From the NCBI RefSeq assembly GCF_001280305.1, contig NZ_CP012623.1:3038001-3102000 (forward strand): a stretch of DNA of 64,000 bases, written 5' to 3'. Source of the stretch: Hymenobacter sp. DG25A (lineage in GTDB: Bacteria > Bacteroidota > Bacteroidia > Cytophagales > Hymenobacteraceae). This document shows, in pieces, positions 16,437 to 25,600 of the stretch; positions within the stretch are counted from its first letter, which is position 1; every line of letters starts with the position of its first letter. A program made the position numbers and the translations under genes. The notes beneath the pieces are model-generated. The model was not told the origin of the DNA, did not search any database, and saw only the letters and a program-made list of their open reading frames with translations.

Positions 16437-17384
16437 GTGTATATTCACCACGTTGCCTACTATCTGCCTGAGCAGGTAGTCACGAATGAGCATTTTTCCC
16501 GCCTGAACGGCCTCTCCCACGAATGGATTGTTGAGCGAACCGGCATACGGGAGCGGCGCAAAGCCGGCCCTGGTGAGAATACCAACACCATGGCTATTGA
16601 AGCCACCCAGCGCGCCCTGGCCGCTGCCCCGGCTTTTGAAGTGGAAAAAGTAGACCTGATTGTAGGCGCCACCTACACCCCCCACGATACCATTGTAACC
16701 CTGGCCCACGTGGTGCAGCACGCCATTAACGTGCCCGATATCCCGGTGGTGAGCGTTTCCTCCGCCTGCTCTTCCCTGCTGAATGCCCTGGAAGTGGTGG
16801 AAGGCTACTTTGCCATGAACAAGGCCACCCGGGCCCTGGTAGTGGTTTCTGAGCACAACACCGCCTATTACAACGAAGACGATACCGTGGCCGGCCACCT
16901 CTGGGGCGACGGCGCCGCTACCCTGCTGGTAACCAAAGAGCGCCTGGCCCCCACCGACCTGCGCATGGTGGATTTGATGACGGGCGGTGCCGCCACCGTG
17001 GGCAAAGCTACCATCAGCGTAACACTGAAGCCCGTGGAGCGCGGCATTGTGATGCCCTTTGGCAAGGACGTGTTTATCTGGGCCTGCCAGTACATGGCCC
17101 GCGTGACCAGCCAGATAATGGAGCGCAACGACCTGCACCTGGACGACATCACTTACCTGATTCCGCACCAGGCCAACCGGCGCATTACCAACAACGTGCT
17201 CCAGACGCTGGCTTTGCCGGAGGAGCGCGCCGTATCCAACATTGAGTACCTGGGCAACACCGGCTGTGCCGGCGCTGCCATTGGCCTGGCCGATACCATG
17301 GGGCAGCTGCAGCCCGGCAACCGCGTAGTGCTGACCGTTTTTGGCGGCGGCTACTCCTACGGCGCCATGCTGCTGGAGCGCTAG
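16437..17384 (+). CDS. Beta-ketoacyl-ACP synthase III-family protein (FabH-like)
   Basis: A 315-residue thiolase-fold enzyme. The catalytic triad is complete: Cys111 in SSACSSLL, His244 in IPHQANRR, Asn274 in NTGCAG. The family condenses an acyl-CoA starter with malonyl-ACP to begin fatty-acid or polyketide chains. The gene has no fab or acpP neighbours, so it may be a secondary paralogue rather than the housekeeping FabH; CERFAS-type and alkylresorcinol-type starters cannot be told apart by eye. The GTG at 16437 (VYIHHVAYYLPE) is chosen from homologue length and the promoter position. Convergent with the T9SS zincin gene 8 bp away. Confidence 0.88.
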   Translation: MYIHHVAYYLPEQVVTNEHFSRLNGLSHEWIVERTGIRERRKAGPGENTNTMAIEATQRALAAAPAFEVEKVDLIVGATYTPHDTIVTLAHVVQHAINVPDIPVVSVSSACSSLLNALEVVEGYFAMNKATRALVVVSEHNTAYYNEDDTVAGHLWGDGAATLLVTKERLAPTDLRMVDLMTGGAATVGKATISVTLKPVERGIVMPFGKDVFIWACQYMARVTSQIMERNDLHLDDITYLIPHQANRRITNNVLQTLALPEERAVSNIEYLGNTGCAGAAIGLADTMGQLQPGNRVVLTVFGGGYSYGAMLLER

Positions 17385-17392
17385 CCTACCGG

Positions 17393-19489
17393 CTAGTTCA
17401 TTCCCCGGATAAACGGAATCTGCCCTTCGTGGCCTTTATAGTCGGACCAGCGCAGCACGTGCCAGCCCGCGCGCAGCGGGGGCAGGCGCAGGGGCACAAT
17501 ATTGAGGCCGGGCTGCAGCGTGAGCACCTGTGTTTGCAGCAGGCGGCCCACGGCATCATACACCCGCAGCAGCAGCTGGCCTTCCGTCTCAATTAAGAAC
17601 TGAATATTGGGCGTTTCATCGGTTACGGGGTTTGGGAAGAGCTCCAGGTTATTAGCCGCCAGGGCACTGTCCCGCACCCGAGCCGGAGCGGCGTAATCAA
17701 TAATGCCATCGGGGCGCACTACGCCCACCCGGTAGTAAGGCCTGCCAGCGGGCGGGGTAGCATCGGTGATGCTATAGGAGCCGGCATCGGTAGCGGCTAC
17801 CCGGCCAATGGGCTCCCAGGTGAGGGTATCAAGGCTGCGCTCTATCACGAACTCGGTTACAAAGCACTCGGCGGTGGTGGTCCAGAACACCTGGTTCTGG
17901 CCGGCCAGCACGGTTTGCGGGTCTACGCGCACCAGCGGGGCGGGCAGCATGGCTGCGGGGCCGCAGCCCAGGTTGCGGAAGCTGCGGGTAGTGAGCACAA
18001 ACCGGCCCCCGGCAATGTCGCTCTCGGGGTTTAGCTCCCGGCTGGATTGCTGCCGCCCATAGGCGTAGTGCATCACGGCGCCGGGCAAAATCAGGTGGGA
18101 AAGCTGCTGGGCATGCCCCAGCTCGTGCAGCACTACCGATTCAAAGTCGTACTGGGTGGCGGAGGGCAGCCCCGGGCCATACTGCCAGGATTGCGCATCA
18201 TCAAACACCATATCAAACTCCTTCACGGCAAATACAATCTGGCCATCGGGGCGGCGGCAGCCGGTGTAGTAGCTGGTGGTGCGGCCCAACACGCGCGCGG
18301 GCAGCTGGCTGTCACTGGCATCAAAGCCCAGGGCATTTACGTTGTCTTCGGCTTCTATCTTGCCGGTGCGGGAGTCGCCTACTTCCCAGTTTACGCCGGT
18401 GTTGCAGCGCCACGTGGCCAGGGCCCGCGCAAAAGCCGGCAAGGCGCCCCGGCTTATAAAGCCGGGGGTGGGCTGAATGGTGTAGCCACCGCGCCCATTG
18501 CGGTTGGCATGGTTGGGACGCACAATGTCTTTGCTGTTCTGCTCCTGCACGGTGCTCACGGCGTATACCACGGTAAGCGTGGCTACACTGGTACCGGCGT
18601 CCTGCCCATTGGTAGTAACGCGCACGGTACCACTACCGGCCGCCTTGCCGCCCTCACCGTAGGTGGGCACCAGCACTTTTATTTCCGAGTTAGTCCAGCT
18701 GACGTAATCCGTTGGCTGGGGCTTTACCAGCGTCTCGCCGCCATCATCAGCATTGCGGAACTCCACAAAGCCATTACCCCGCGTAGCCCCAAAACCGGTA
18801 CCCCGAATGGTAAGCACCTGGCCGGTGCCCGCGGTAATGCGCAAGGGCGTGAGCGTGCTGATCAGCACGGCCTGGGGCCGGCCTACCGCCGTTTGGCGAC
18901 GCACCGCCGCTTCCTGCAGGCGCTGATTGGGCTGCACCGGACGCAGGGCCTTGCCCGTGGCCGCTTCCAGGCGGGCGTAAAATGTCTGGTCGATGGCGGC
19001 GTACTGCCGGAACGGCTCGGCGGCCGTACCGCTGGCCAGATCATAGCGAATGAAGCCCTGCTCACTGCCATAGGCCATCCAGCTGCCCGTGGGGGTAGTG
19101 CCGGCAAAGGTGGCCGGGGCGAGGTAGAAAACCCCTTGCTCGCCGGGAGCCAGGGTGAGGGTGTTGGTCAGGCGCTGCTGATTCAGGCCAACGGTGCCGC
19201 CTTCCGTGAGTAGGGTAAGCTCCGGGCCGGTATTCTGCCCCTGAAACACCTTATATATACGAAGGCGGTGGGCGGTGTAAATGCGCTGGTGGGCCGCATC
19301 CCAGAAGCTTTCTGAGCGCAGCACTTCACCTTCCACAATCAGCCGGGACTGCTGCACCCGCTCGGCTTCCGGCAGGAGCTGCATGAGGCAGCGCATCTCC
19401 GGCCCGGGGGCCTGTGCCCGCGCATTTAGTAAGCCGGTGGAAAGGAGCCCGGCCACCAGCAGCGGCCGCAAAAGGGTAGATAATTTCAT
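17393..19489 (-). CDS. Secreted zincin-like protein with IPT/TIG and type IX sorting domains
   Basis: A 698-residue exported protein with a signal peptide (cleavage near LNARAQ). The N-terminal third has a pattern seen in secreted Bacteroidota proteins (IVEGEVLRSESFWD). An IPT/TIG immunoglobulin-like domain spans about residues 215-305 (GTGFGATRGNGFVEF). A peptidase-like core contains HELGH (His455, Glu456, His459) with His465 six residues on, and an AVMHY Met-turn candidate. This is the metzincin arrangement, except that the usual Gly is replaced by Gln. The protein ends in a fibronectin-like domain and a type A T9SS sorting domain (LFPNPVTDE). It is probably a surface or secreted protease. 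Confidence 0.85.
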   Translation of the reverse strand: MKLSTLLRPLLVAGLLSTGLLNARAQAPGPEMRCLMQLLPEAERVQQSRLIVEGEVLRSESFWDAAHQRIYTAHRLRIYKVFQGQNTGPELTLLTEGGTVGLNQQRLTNTLTLAPGEQGVFYLAPATFAGTTPTGSWMAYGSEQGFIRYDLASGTAAEPFRQYAAIDQTFYARLEAATGKALRPVQPNQRLQEAAVRRQTAVGRPQAVLISTLTPLRITAGTGQVLTIRGTGFGATRGNGFVEFRNADDGGETLVKPQPTDYVSWTNSEIKVLVPTYGEGGKAAGSGTVRVTTNGQDAGTSVATLTVVYAVSTVQEQNSKDIVRPNHANRNGRGGYTIQPTPGFISRGALPAFARALATWRCNTGVNWEVGDSRTGKIEAEDNVNALGFDASDSQLPARVLGRTTSYYTGCRRPDGQIVFAVKEFDMVFDDAQSWQYGPGLPSATQYDFESVVLHELGHAQQLSHLILPGAVMHYAYGRQQSSRELNPESDIAGGRFVLTTRSFRNLGCGPAAMLPAPLVRVDPQTVLAGQNQVFWTTTAECFVTEFVIERSLDTLTWEPIGRVAATDAGSYSITDATPPAGRPYYRVGVVRPDGIIDYAAPARVRDSALAANNLELFPNPVTDETPNIQFLIETEGQLLLRVYDAVGRLLQTQVLTLQPGLNIVPLRLPPLRAGWHVLRWSDYKGHEGQIPFIRGMN

Positions 19490-19591
19490 GAAACAGCCGA
19501 GCTAAAAGTCGTTTTGCAGAAGTACGGAGTTTAGGCGGGTTGGGGCGCTTCGCTACCTTCAAATTATCAGAAAAAGCCAGGCAGCTTGGCG

Positions 19592-20503
19592 TTAAAACAG
19601 GCTCCCTTGCACTGGTTGGGGAATAATGCGGGGCGGCGCTACCTCCAGGCCCGTTAAGCTATGAAGCCGCGCCAGGAAGTACTGCGTCCAGACGGGGGCG
19701 TGCATGATGTCTTTCTGATGAATGAAGAAGTAGACGGTTTGCAGCCCGGCGGCCAGCCACGCGGCCAGGCGCTCGGCCCAGGCGTCGGCGCGCTGGTAGT
19801 CCGTGGGTACCAGGCCGTGGCCGTTAAAGCGGATGAAGGCCACGGGCGTGGTCAGGCGCTGGTGCAGCACGTCGCGGCGGCCGGCCACATCGGTAATGAC
19901 CAGCGTTTTCCCCAGAGCTTCCAGCATTTCAAATACCGATTCGCGCAGGGCGGTATCGGCAAACCAGGCGGGGTGGCGCAGCTCTACGGCCAGGGGCACG
20001 TCGGCGGGGAAATCGAGCAGGTAGCGCTCCAGGCGGGGCAGCCGCTCGGGGCCGAAGTGCGGGGGCAGTTGCAGAAAGGTCATGCCCAGGGCCGGGCCCA
20101 GCTCCTGAATAGCCCGACAAAAGGTGAGGGTGAGGTCATCGGCGTTATACAGCTCCCGCTCGTGGCTGATGCTTTGCGGCATTTTGGGGCAGAAGCGGAA
20201 GCCTTCGGGCACGGCCGCCCGCCATTTGCGCACGGTGGGCGCGTCGGGAATGCGGTAGTGGGTGGTATTCAGCTCAATGCTGTTAAACTGCCGGGCATAG
20301 TGGCTCAGGAAATCTGCCTCTTTGGCGCCGGCCGGAAAGTAAGAACCCAGCCAGGCTTTATTGGTCCAGATGGGGCAGCCCACAAACACCTGGGGCGGGG
20401 CTACAAGCGGGGCCGGGCGGGCCAGCACCGCGGCGGTACCCGGGTGGTCCGGGGGCAGACGAAAATCAACGTAGCGCAGATCAGAAAGGCGACCAAAATC
20501 CAT
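19592..20503 (-). CDS. DUF72 family TIM-barrel protein
   Basis: A 303-residue protein of the DUF72/YecE family. Motifs in order: FVGCPIWTNKAWLGSYFP, the FNSIELNTTHYRIP strand, FRFCPKMPQSISHE, MTFLQLPPHF, LAVELRHPAWF, and YFFIHQKD near the end. The predicted fold is a TIM barrel related to metal-dependent sugar isomerases or nucleases; the reaction is not known. The ATG at 20503 lies 2 bp from a TATCTTGC promoter-like box (20506-20513, minus strand). Either transcription starts almost at the ATG or that box is coincidental. Confidence 0.86.
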   Translation of the reverse strand: MDFGRLSDLRYVDFRLPPDHPGTAAVLARPAPLVAPPQVFVGCPIWTNKAWLGSYFPAGAKEADFLSHYARQFNSIELNTTHYRIPDAPTVRKWRAAVPEGFRFCPKMPQSISHERELYNADDLTLTFCRAIQELGPALGMTFLQLPPHFGPERLPRLERYLLDFPADVPLAVELRHPAWFADTALRESVFEMLEALGKTLVITDVAGRRDVLHQRLTTPVAFIRFNGHGLVPTDYQRADAWAERLAAWLAAGLQTVYFFIHQKDIMHAPVWTQYFLARLHSLTGLEVAPPRIIPQPVQGSLF

Positions 20504-20855
20504 ACCGCAAGATACGAGGCCGCCCACCTCAGCGGACGTCTATGTTCATAACAAATAATTAGCACCTATGCAACCAGGTTTTTACCTAGTTGATGGGTTG
20601 ATGGCCAAAATTTTTTATCTCCCTTATTATCTAATTTTCTTGGATTCCAGTCAATCGTCCCTTAATAATTCAAAAAAGTGCATCAACCAAGAGTAAGCGC
20701 AATTTTTTGTGAAAAATTATTGCATATATTTTGTACAAGTTTTAGCGGAAAAAGACAATAACAGAGCTGACATATAAAGACCTTCTTTGGAAGTTTCCCA
20801 TCGATTTGGGATTGTGCTAATAGTTTTGCCACCCTTCACCAACGCAACGAACACT
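20504..20855. other. AT-rich intergenic region between DUF72 and rlpA
   Basis: This 352-bp divergent gap is distinctly AT-rich from 20550 to 20770. It holds promoter-like boxes TATATTTTG (20725-20733) and TAGTTTTG (20821-20828), both facing rlpA, but no ORF with neighbour-like codon use and no recognisable RNA. Confidence 0.5.
20821..20828 (+). promoter_or_regulatory. -7 promoter box upstream of rlpA
   Basis: TAGTTTTG fits TAnnTTTG exactly, 27 bp before the rlpA ATG at 20856. No -33 box is evident at 19-21 bp, so confidence is moderate. Confidence 0.45.
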
Positions 20856-21668
20856 ATGAAGTTACTCTACCGCATGGATGTCTCGGGCTTGATGATGGCA
20901 CTGCTTTGTTTGCTGCTGTCTGCCCCGCTCAGCACTGCCTGGGCCCACACAGAAACGATAGAAGAAACCCCAACCGGCAAAACCGCCGCTAAAAAAACCG
21001 TGTTGCGGGGCCGGGCCTCCTGGTATGGCCGCGAGCATCAGGGCCTGCGCACCAGCAGCGGCGAGCGGTTTGACCGTTTTAAATATACCTGCGCCCACAA
21101 AACGCTGCCCTTCGGCACCCGTTTGCGCGTCACCAATCCAAAAAACGGCAAGTCCGTAGTGGTCCGGGTTTCCGACCGGGGCCCGTTCCGCCACCAGCGC
21201 ATTCTGGATCTGGCCGAAGTAGCAGCCCGCCCGCTGGATATTGTCCGCATGGGTGCCGTATCCGTGGTAGCGGAAATAGTCCCTTCGGATACCCCCCTCG
21301 GCCCCACGGACGCCCCCGGGAACCTGGCCGAACTGACCACCGACCCCGAAGCCACCACGCTGGCCACCGTTATTGAGCCCGGCGCTACCGAAGCCGCCGA
21401 TGCGGTTGTAATTCCCGAGCCCGCCCCCACCTTCGTTATTCAGGCCGGCACCTATGGCGATGCGCGCAACGCGCAGGCCGTGCAGGCTAAAATTCAGGCC
21501 CTCGATAATACCCTGCCCGTGAGCATTGCTGCCACCACGGTAGATGGCCGCTCCCTGAACCGCGTAATTGTAGGCCAGTATGCCTCGCCGGCTGATGCTG
21601 AAGCTACCCGCCGCAAGCTGCAGGAGTGGGGTATCAGTGGCCTGGTGCGCCAGAAAGAGAACTTCTAA
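20856..21668 (+). CDS. rlpA: RlpA-like septal-ring protein with SPOR domain
   Basis: A 270-residue exported protein: signal sequence to about residue 30, then a double-psi beta-barrel RlpA domain at about 48-135 (ASWYG, GLRTSSGERF, AHKTLPFGTRLRVTN, VRVSDRGPF, LDLAEVAA) and a C-terminal SPOR domain at about 195-268 (FVIQAGTYGDARNAQAVQAKI). RlpA proteins are lytic transglycosylases acting on denuded glycan strands, and SPOR domains recruit them to the division site. An acidic Pro/Thr linker connects the two. No lipobox is visible, unlike E. coli RlpA. The ATG at 20856 is chosen by signal peptide and promoter. Confidence 0.9.
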   Translation: MKLLYRMDVSGLMMALLCLLLSAPLSTAWAHTETIEETPTGKTAAKKTVLRGRASWYGREHQGLRTSSGERFDRFKYTCAHKTLPFGTRLRVTNPKNGKSVVVRVSDRGPFRHQRILDLAEVAARPLDIVRMGAVSVVAEIVPSDTPLGPTDAPGNLAELTTDPEATTLATVIEPGATEAADAVVIPEPAPTFVIQAGTYGDARNAQAVQAKIQALDNTLPVSIAATTVDGRSLNRVIVGQYASPADAEATRRKLQEWGISGLVRQKENF

Positions 21669-21692
21669 CACAGCCTTAGTGGCCTGTTACTT

Positions 21693-21730
21693 AAAAGCCC
21701 GTCGGACCTGAGCGTCCGGCGGGCTTTTTT
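21693..21730 (+). terminator. Terminator after rlpA
   Basis: An 11-bp stem (AAAAGCCCGTCGGAC-type arm against GTCCGGCGGGCTTTT) with a short loop is followed by six T, 24 bp past the stop. Confidence 0.9.
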
Positions 21731-21812
21731 GTGCGATGCAACGCTACTGGGGTGTCTGGTCTCCTCTTGGGGTATTCATTCTCTTTTCTTATTCCTTCCC
21801 CTACTTTACTTT

Positions 21813-22442
21813 ATGAAAAAGCTGATTATGCTGCTGGGCGGCGCCATGCTGCTCACCATTTCTGCTTCGGCTCAAACTGAAAAAGGCACCGTAATGCTGG
21901 GCTTGTCTGGTGGCAACTTTGGGTACTCCCATGACAAGAATAGTAATGGTTCCAACATTTCAGCGAGCCTGTCTCCCAGCGCTGGTGTTTTTCTGATGAA
22001 TAATTTTTTGGTAGGGGCCAGAGTGAATGTCAATTACTATTACTTCAGTCAGAACCCCTATACTATTACTCCAGTAAACCCTTACCACTATACAAATGAA
22101 GGGTTAGGCTATGGCTTGGGCCCTTTTGCCCGCTACTATGTTCCCAGCGCTAGCCGGCACCGGTTTTTTGCTGAGGCCGGAGTAGAGTTTTACAAGACTC
22201 GTTCCAGTACCCGGGTTGAGTATAATGGCACCGAAGAAGTTAATAAGATGAAGAACACGCACTCGGGCTTCCATGGGGCTTTGGGCTATAATTACTTCTT
22301 CACCCCAAACATAGCTTTAGAGGCCACGATTGGCTATCATCACACTGATTTGAGCCAAGCCTATTCAAGCGGCAACCTACGGGGCCAGCTGGGTCTCAGT
22401 ATCTTCCTGCAAAAGCGCCAAGCAGCCGCCCCGCAGCCATAA
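21813..22442 (+). CDS. Outer-membrane beta-barrel protein (OmpA-like/PorT-like porin)
   Basis: A 209-residue protein with a clear signal peptide (LLTISASAQ). The mature part alternates aromatic and polar residues in beta-hairpins (NYYYFSQNPYTI, LGPFARYYVP, FHGALGYNYFFTPNIALEATIGYHH) and ends LGLSIFLQKRQ. This matches the outer-membrane beta-barrel (OMP_b-brl) families common in Bacteroidota. No plug or OmpA peptidoglycan domain is present. ATG at 21813. GC content is locally lower than in its neighbours. Function is unknown. Confidence 0.82.
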   Translation: MKKLIMLLGGAMLLTISASAQTEKGTVMLGLSGGNFGYSHDKNSNGSNISASLSPSAGVFLMNNFLVGARVNVNYYYFSQNPYTITPVNPYHYTNEGLGYGLGPFARYYVPSASRHRFFAEAGVEFYKTRSSTRVEYNGTEEVNKMKNTHSGFHGALGYNYFFTPNIALEATIGYHHTDLSQAYSSGNLRGQLGLSIFLQKRQAAAPQP

Positions 22443-22463
22443 CAATAGCATAACTACTACTTT

Positions 22464-22494
22464 AAAAGGGCGGCCCATGAAGGTCGCCCTTTTT
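22464..22494 (+). terminator. Terminator after the beta-barrel gene
   Basis: A stem AAAGGGCG / CGCCCTTT with a 12-nt loop and a T run, 21 bp after the stop at 22442. It argues against translation of the acylase gene from the ATG at 22477, which lies inside it. Confidence 0.8.
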
Positions 22495-22575
22495 CGTGCG
22501 GGCTGTTTTCTGCCGCTCCGCCGTTGCATTTTGCGGCAAGGCTTCTACCTTAAGCGCCCCAACCAACTGCCCGCT

Positions 22576-25014
22576 ATGTTCCAGTGGATGAAAGCCTTTA
22601 CTGCCGTGCTCCTCAGCCTGCTGCTGACGTGGGTGCTCAACGCCAAGCAGGGTGATGTGCCGCCCATGGGCAAGTTCCTGAGCCCATTCCGCGGGTTCTG
22701 GCAGAACGCCGAGCGGGAGCAGGATTTCCCCGCCCGGCAAACCCTCACGCTGCCGGGCCTGCAGCAGCCCGTGCAGGTGCGCTTTGATGATAAGCGCGTG
22801 CCCCACGTGTTTGCCCAGAACGACCACGACCTGTACTTTGCTCAGGGCTACCTCACCGCCCGCGACCGGCTCTGGCAGATGGAATTCCAGACCCACGTAG
22901 CCGCCGGGCGCCTCTCGGAGATAGTAGGCGAGAAACGACTGGAAACCGACCGGTTTTTCCGGCGCATGGGCCTGCCCTACGGCGCTAAACGTTCCCTGGC
23001 CGTGATGATGGCCGACCCCACCACCCGCACCGTGCTGGAATCGTACTCGGCGGGCGTGAATGCCTACATCCATTCCCTCACGCCGGCCACACTGCCCTTT
23101 GAGTATAAGCTGCTGAATTACGCCCCGGAACCCTGGCAGCCGCTGAAATGCGCCCTGCTCCTGAAATTTATGGCCTGGGACCTGAGCGGCCGCACCGATG
23201 ACCTGCGCCTCTCCAATATCCTGAACAAATACGGCCCGGGCGTGGTGAAGGACCTGTTTCCGGACTACCCCCTACGCGAAGACCCCATTGTGCCCGTGGG
23301 CGCGCCGCTGGATTTTAAACCCGTGCCGGTACCGCCCACGCCGAAAGAGTTTTCGGCTGAGTTATCCAATAACACCCCGCGCAACGAGCCGGATGCGGAG
23401 CTGGGCTCCAACAACTTTGCCGTCAGCGGCAGCAAGTCGGCCACGGGCTTTCCCCTGCTGGCCAACGACCCGCATCTGCAGTTGAACCTGCCCAGCATCT
23501 GGTACCAGATTCAGCTCTCAGCGCCGGGGGTGAATGTGTATGGCGTGACCATTCCGGGCGCGCCCACGGTTATTATCGGGTTTAACTCTGATGTGGCTTG
23601 GGGCGTGACCAACGTGGGGGCCGATGTGCTGGACTGGTATCAGCTGAAATTTAAGGATGCCACGCAGCGGGAGTACTGGCACGATGGCCGCTGGAAACCC
23701 ATCCGGCGCGTGGTGGAGCGCATCAAAGTGCGCGGCCAGGTCGACCGCCTCGATACGGTGCTGTACACCCACCACGGCCCCATCGTGTACGACCACGACG
23801 AAAAGCCTTTCCTCTCGCAAACGCCCATCCGGCACGCCATGCGCTGGACGGCCCACGACGGCGCCAACGAGGTATTGGCCTTCTACCGCCTCAACCGCGC
23901 CCACTCCTACCCCGACTACACGGCTGCGCTGAGCACCTACGGTTCTCCGGCCCAGAACTTCATCTTTGCCGATGCCGGAAATGATATTGCCATCTGGCCC
24001 AACGGACGCTTCCCGCTGAAATGGCGCGACCAGGGCAAGTTTATTCTGGATGGCACCAACCCCGCCCACGACTGGCAGGGCTGGATTCCGCAGCCGCAAA
24101 ACCCGCACGTGAAAAACCCGGGGCGCGGCTTCGTATCGTCGGCCAACCAGTTTTCCGCCGGCCCCGATTATCCTTATTACCTGGGCTGGGAATTTGCCCC
24201 CTGGGACCGGGGCCACCGCATCAACCAGCGCCTGGCCCGCATGACCAGCGCCACTGTGGATAGTCTGCGGCTGCTGCAGAATGATAACCTGGGCATTAAT
24301 GCGCAGCTCATGCTGCCCCGCATGCTGGCGCTCCTGCGCGGCCAGTCGCTCAGCCCGGCCCAGCAACAAGTAACCCAGGCCCTCAGCCGCTGGAACTACT
24401 TCTATGATGCCGCTGCCATTGGACCTACGGTGTTTGAGCTATGGTACAAAACGCTGCTAAAGCAACTCTGGGAGGATGACTTCGGAGCCCAGGCCGGGGC
24501 AGAAATGCGCTACCCCTCCCGCGACCGGACCAATACATTAGTACTGAAAGAAGACCACAGCCCCTGGGTTGATGACCGTCGCACCCCGGCCGTAGAAACC
24601 CTCCCCCAACTGGCGCGGCAGTCCTTTCAATTTGCGGTAGATTCCCTACAGCGCAAATTCGGACCGCTGAGCCCGCAATGGAACTGGGCTAATCAGAAGA
24701 GCACCGATATTCTGCACCTGGCCCAACTGCCCGGCTTTGGCCGCATGGATATTGTGTGCGGGGGCGGGGCTGGTATTGTGAATGCTACTTCCGAGCGCAA
24801 CGGGCCTTCCTGGCGCATGGTGGTGGCGCTGGGGCCGCAGGTGCACGCCTTCGGGGTGTTTCCCGGGGGCCAAAGTGGCAACCCCGGCTCGGCCCACTAC
24901 GATGACCTGATTGAAACCTGGCGCCTCGGCCAGCTGAACGAGCTGATTTTCCTGCGCTCTGCTACCGAAGCTAACCCGCGGGTTTCCACCGCCTGGTCGC
25001 TTACTTCCCAATAA
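22576..25014 (+). CDS. Penicillin-acylase family Ntn hydrolase (S45)
   Basis: An 812-residue protein of the penicillin amidase/acylase family. A membrane-anchoring or signal segment (residues 7-25) precedes the alpha-chain region (VRFDDKRVPHVFAQNDHDLYFAQGYLTARDRLWQMEF). The self-cleavage site and N-terminal nucleophile are at GSNNFAVSG, with Ser278 becoming the new N terminus of the beta chain. LLANDPHLQLNLPSIWY and GVTIPGAPTVIIGFN follow, both hallmarks. Family members hydrolyse amides such as beta-lactam side chains, acyl-homoserine lactones or N-acyl amino acids; specificity cannot be assigned. It acts in the periplasm. The ATG at 22576 avoids the preceding terminator. Confidence 0.92.
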   Translation: MFQWMKAFTAVLLSLLLTWVLNAKQGDVPPMGKFLSPFRGFWQNAEREQDFPARQTLTLPGLQQPVQVRFDDKRVPHVFAQNDHDLYFAQGYLTARDRLWQMEFQTHVAAGRLSEIVGEKRLETDRFFRRMGLPYGAKRSLAVMMADPTTRTVLESYSAGVNAYIHSLTPATLPFEYKLLNYAPEPWQPLKCALLLKFMAWDLSGRTDDLRLSNILNKYGPGVVKDLFPDYPLREDPIVPVGAPLDFKPVPVPPTPKEFSAELSNNTPRNEPDAELGSNNFAVSGSKSATGFPLLANDPHLQLNLPSIWYQIQLSAPGVNVYGVTIPGAPTVIIGFNSDVAWGVTNVGADVLDWYQLKFKDATQREYWHDGRWKPIRRVVERIKVRGQVDRLDTVLYTHHGPIVYDHDEKPFLSQTPIRHAMRWTAHDGANEVLAFYRLNRAHSYPDYTAALSTYGSPAQNFIFADAGNDIAIWPNGRFPLKWRDQGKFILDGTNPAHDWQGWIPQPQNPHVKNPGRGFVSSANQFSAGPDYPYYLGWEFAPWDRGHRINQRLARMTSATVDSLRLLQNDNLGINAQLMLPRMLALLRGQSLSPAQQQVTQALSRWNYFYDAAAIGPTVFELWYKTLLKQLWEDDFGAQAGAEMRYPSRDRTNTLVLKEDHSPWVDDRRTPAVETLPQLARQSFQFAVDSLQRKFGPLSPQWNWANQKSTDILHLAQLPGFGRMDIVCGGGAGIVNATSERNGPSWRMVVALGPQVHAFGVFPGGQSGNPGSAHYDDLIETWRLGQLNELIFLRSATEANPRVSTAWSLTSQ

Positions 25015-25029
25015 CTTCTCTGCCTTATT

Positions 25030-25425
25030 ATGGTGCTTTTTCTCTTGATTCTGGTGCTGGCGGCCATTGCGCAGCTTTTCCTGCCGTGGTGGATTATTAC
25101 GCCACTCTGCTTTATGCTGGCTACCTGGCGCGGCCGCAAGGGCGGTCAGGCGTGGCTGGCCGGGTTTGCCGGGGTGGGGCTGGGCTGGCTGGTTCTGGCC
25201 AGTTGGCTGCACGTGCGCACGGAGGGCATTCTGAGTCACCGGGTGGCGCAGCTGCTGCCGCTGGGTGGCCACGGTTGGGCCTTGGTGCTGGTAACGGCAA
25301 TACTGGGCGGGCTGGTGGGCGGCTTTGCGGCGCTGGCCGGCGCGTGGGTACGGCAGGCGGTGTTGAGTCAGCGACAAGTACCGGTGGAGCCAATGCAGCC
25401 GGCAGCCAGAAAACTGACCCTTTAA
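25030..25425 (+). CDS. Small hydrophobic membrane protein
   Basis: A 131-residue protein with four probable transmembrane helices (residues 2-20, 22-33, 40-60 and 82-107) and a polar tail. It starts 15 bp after the acylase stop on the same strand, so it is likely cotranscribed. I recognise no family. Codon use resembles its neighbours. It could be a membrane partner of the acylase, which is inference from position only. Confidence 0.7.
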   Translation: MVLFLLILVLAAIAQLFLPWWIITPLCFMLATWRGRKGGQAWLAGFAGVGLGWLVLASWLHVRTEGILSHRVAQLLPLGGHGWALVLVTAILGGLVGGFAALAGAWVRQAVLSQRQVPVEPMQPAARKLTL

Positions 25426-25442
25426 GAGTGTATAAGAGAATT

Positions 25443-25582
25443 GTCATGCTGAGCTTGTCGAAGCATCTCGCTAGTGTGGTATACCTTGGCAACATCAGCA
25501 CGCGAGATGTCTCGACTTCACTCGACATGACATTCTTTTTCCCAACAGAGTCAGCACGCGAGAGGCTCCGCCTCTGCATGAC
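25443..25582. repeat. Intergenic inverted-repeat element, copy A (composite)
   Basis: This 140-bp element starts GTCATGCTGAGCTTGTCGAA and ends in CATGAC. It shares with copy B the blocks GAAGCATCTCGCTAGTGTGG, CACGCGAGATGTCTCGA and TTCTTTTTCCCAACAGAGTC, the last followed by the shared string AGCACGCGAGAGGCT. The left half alone (to 25530) already ends CGACATGAC, so the copy looks like one full unit plus the right half of another. Its two ends belong to different end-types (TGAGCTTGTCG on the left, CAGAGGCGGAG on the right in the same orientation), so the outer inverted repeat is imperfect. Confidence 0.8.
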
Positions 25583-25600
25583 ACAAACGCAGGAATTAAT

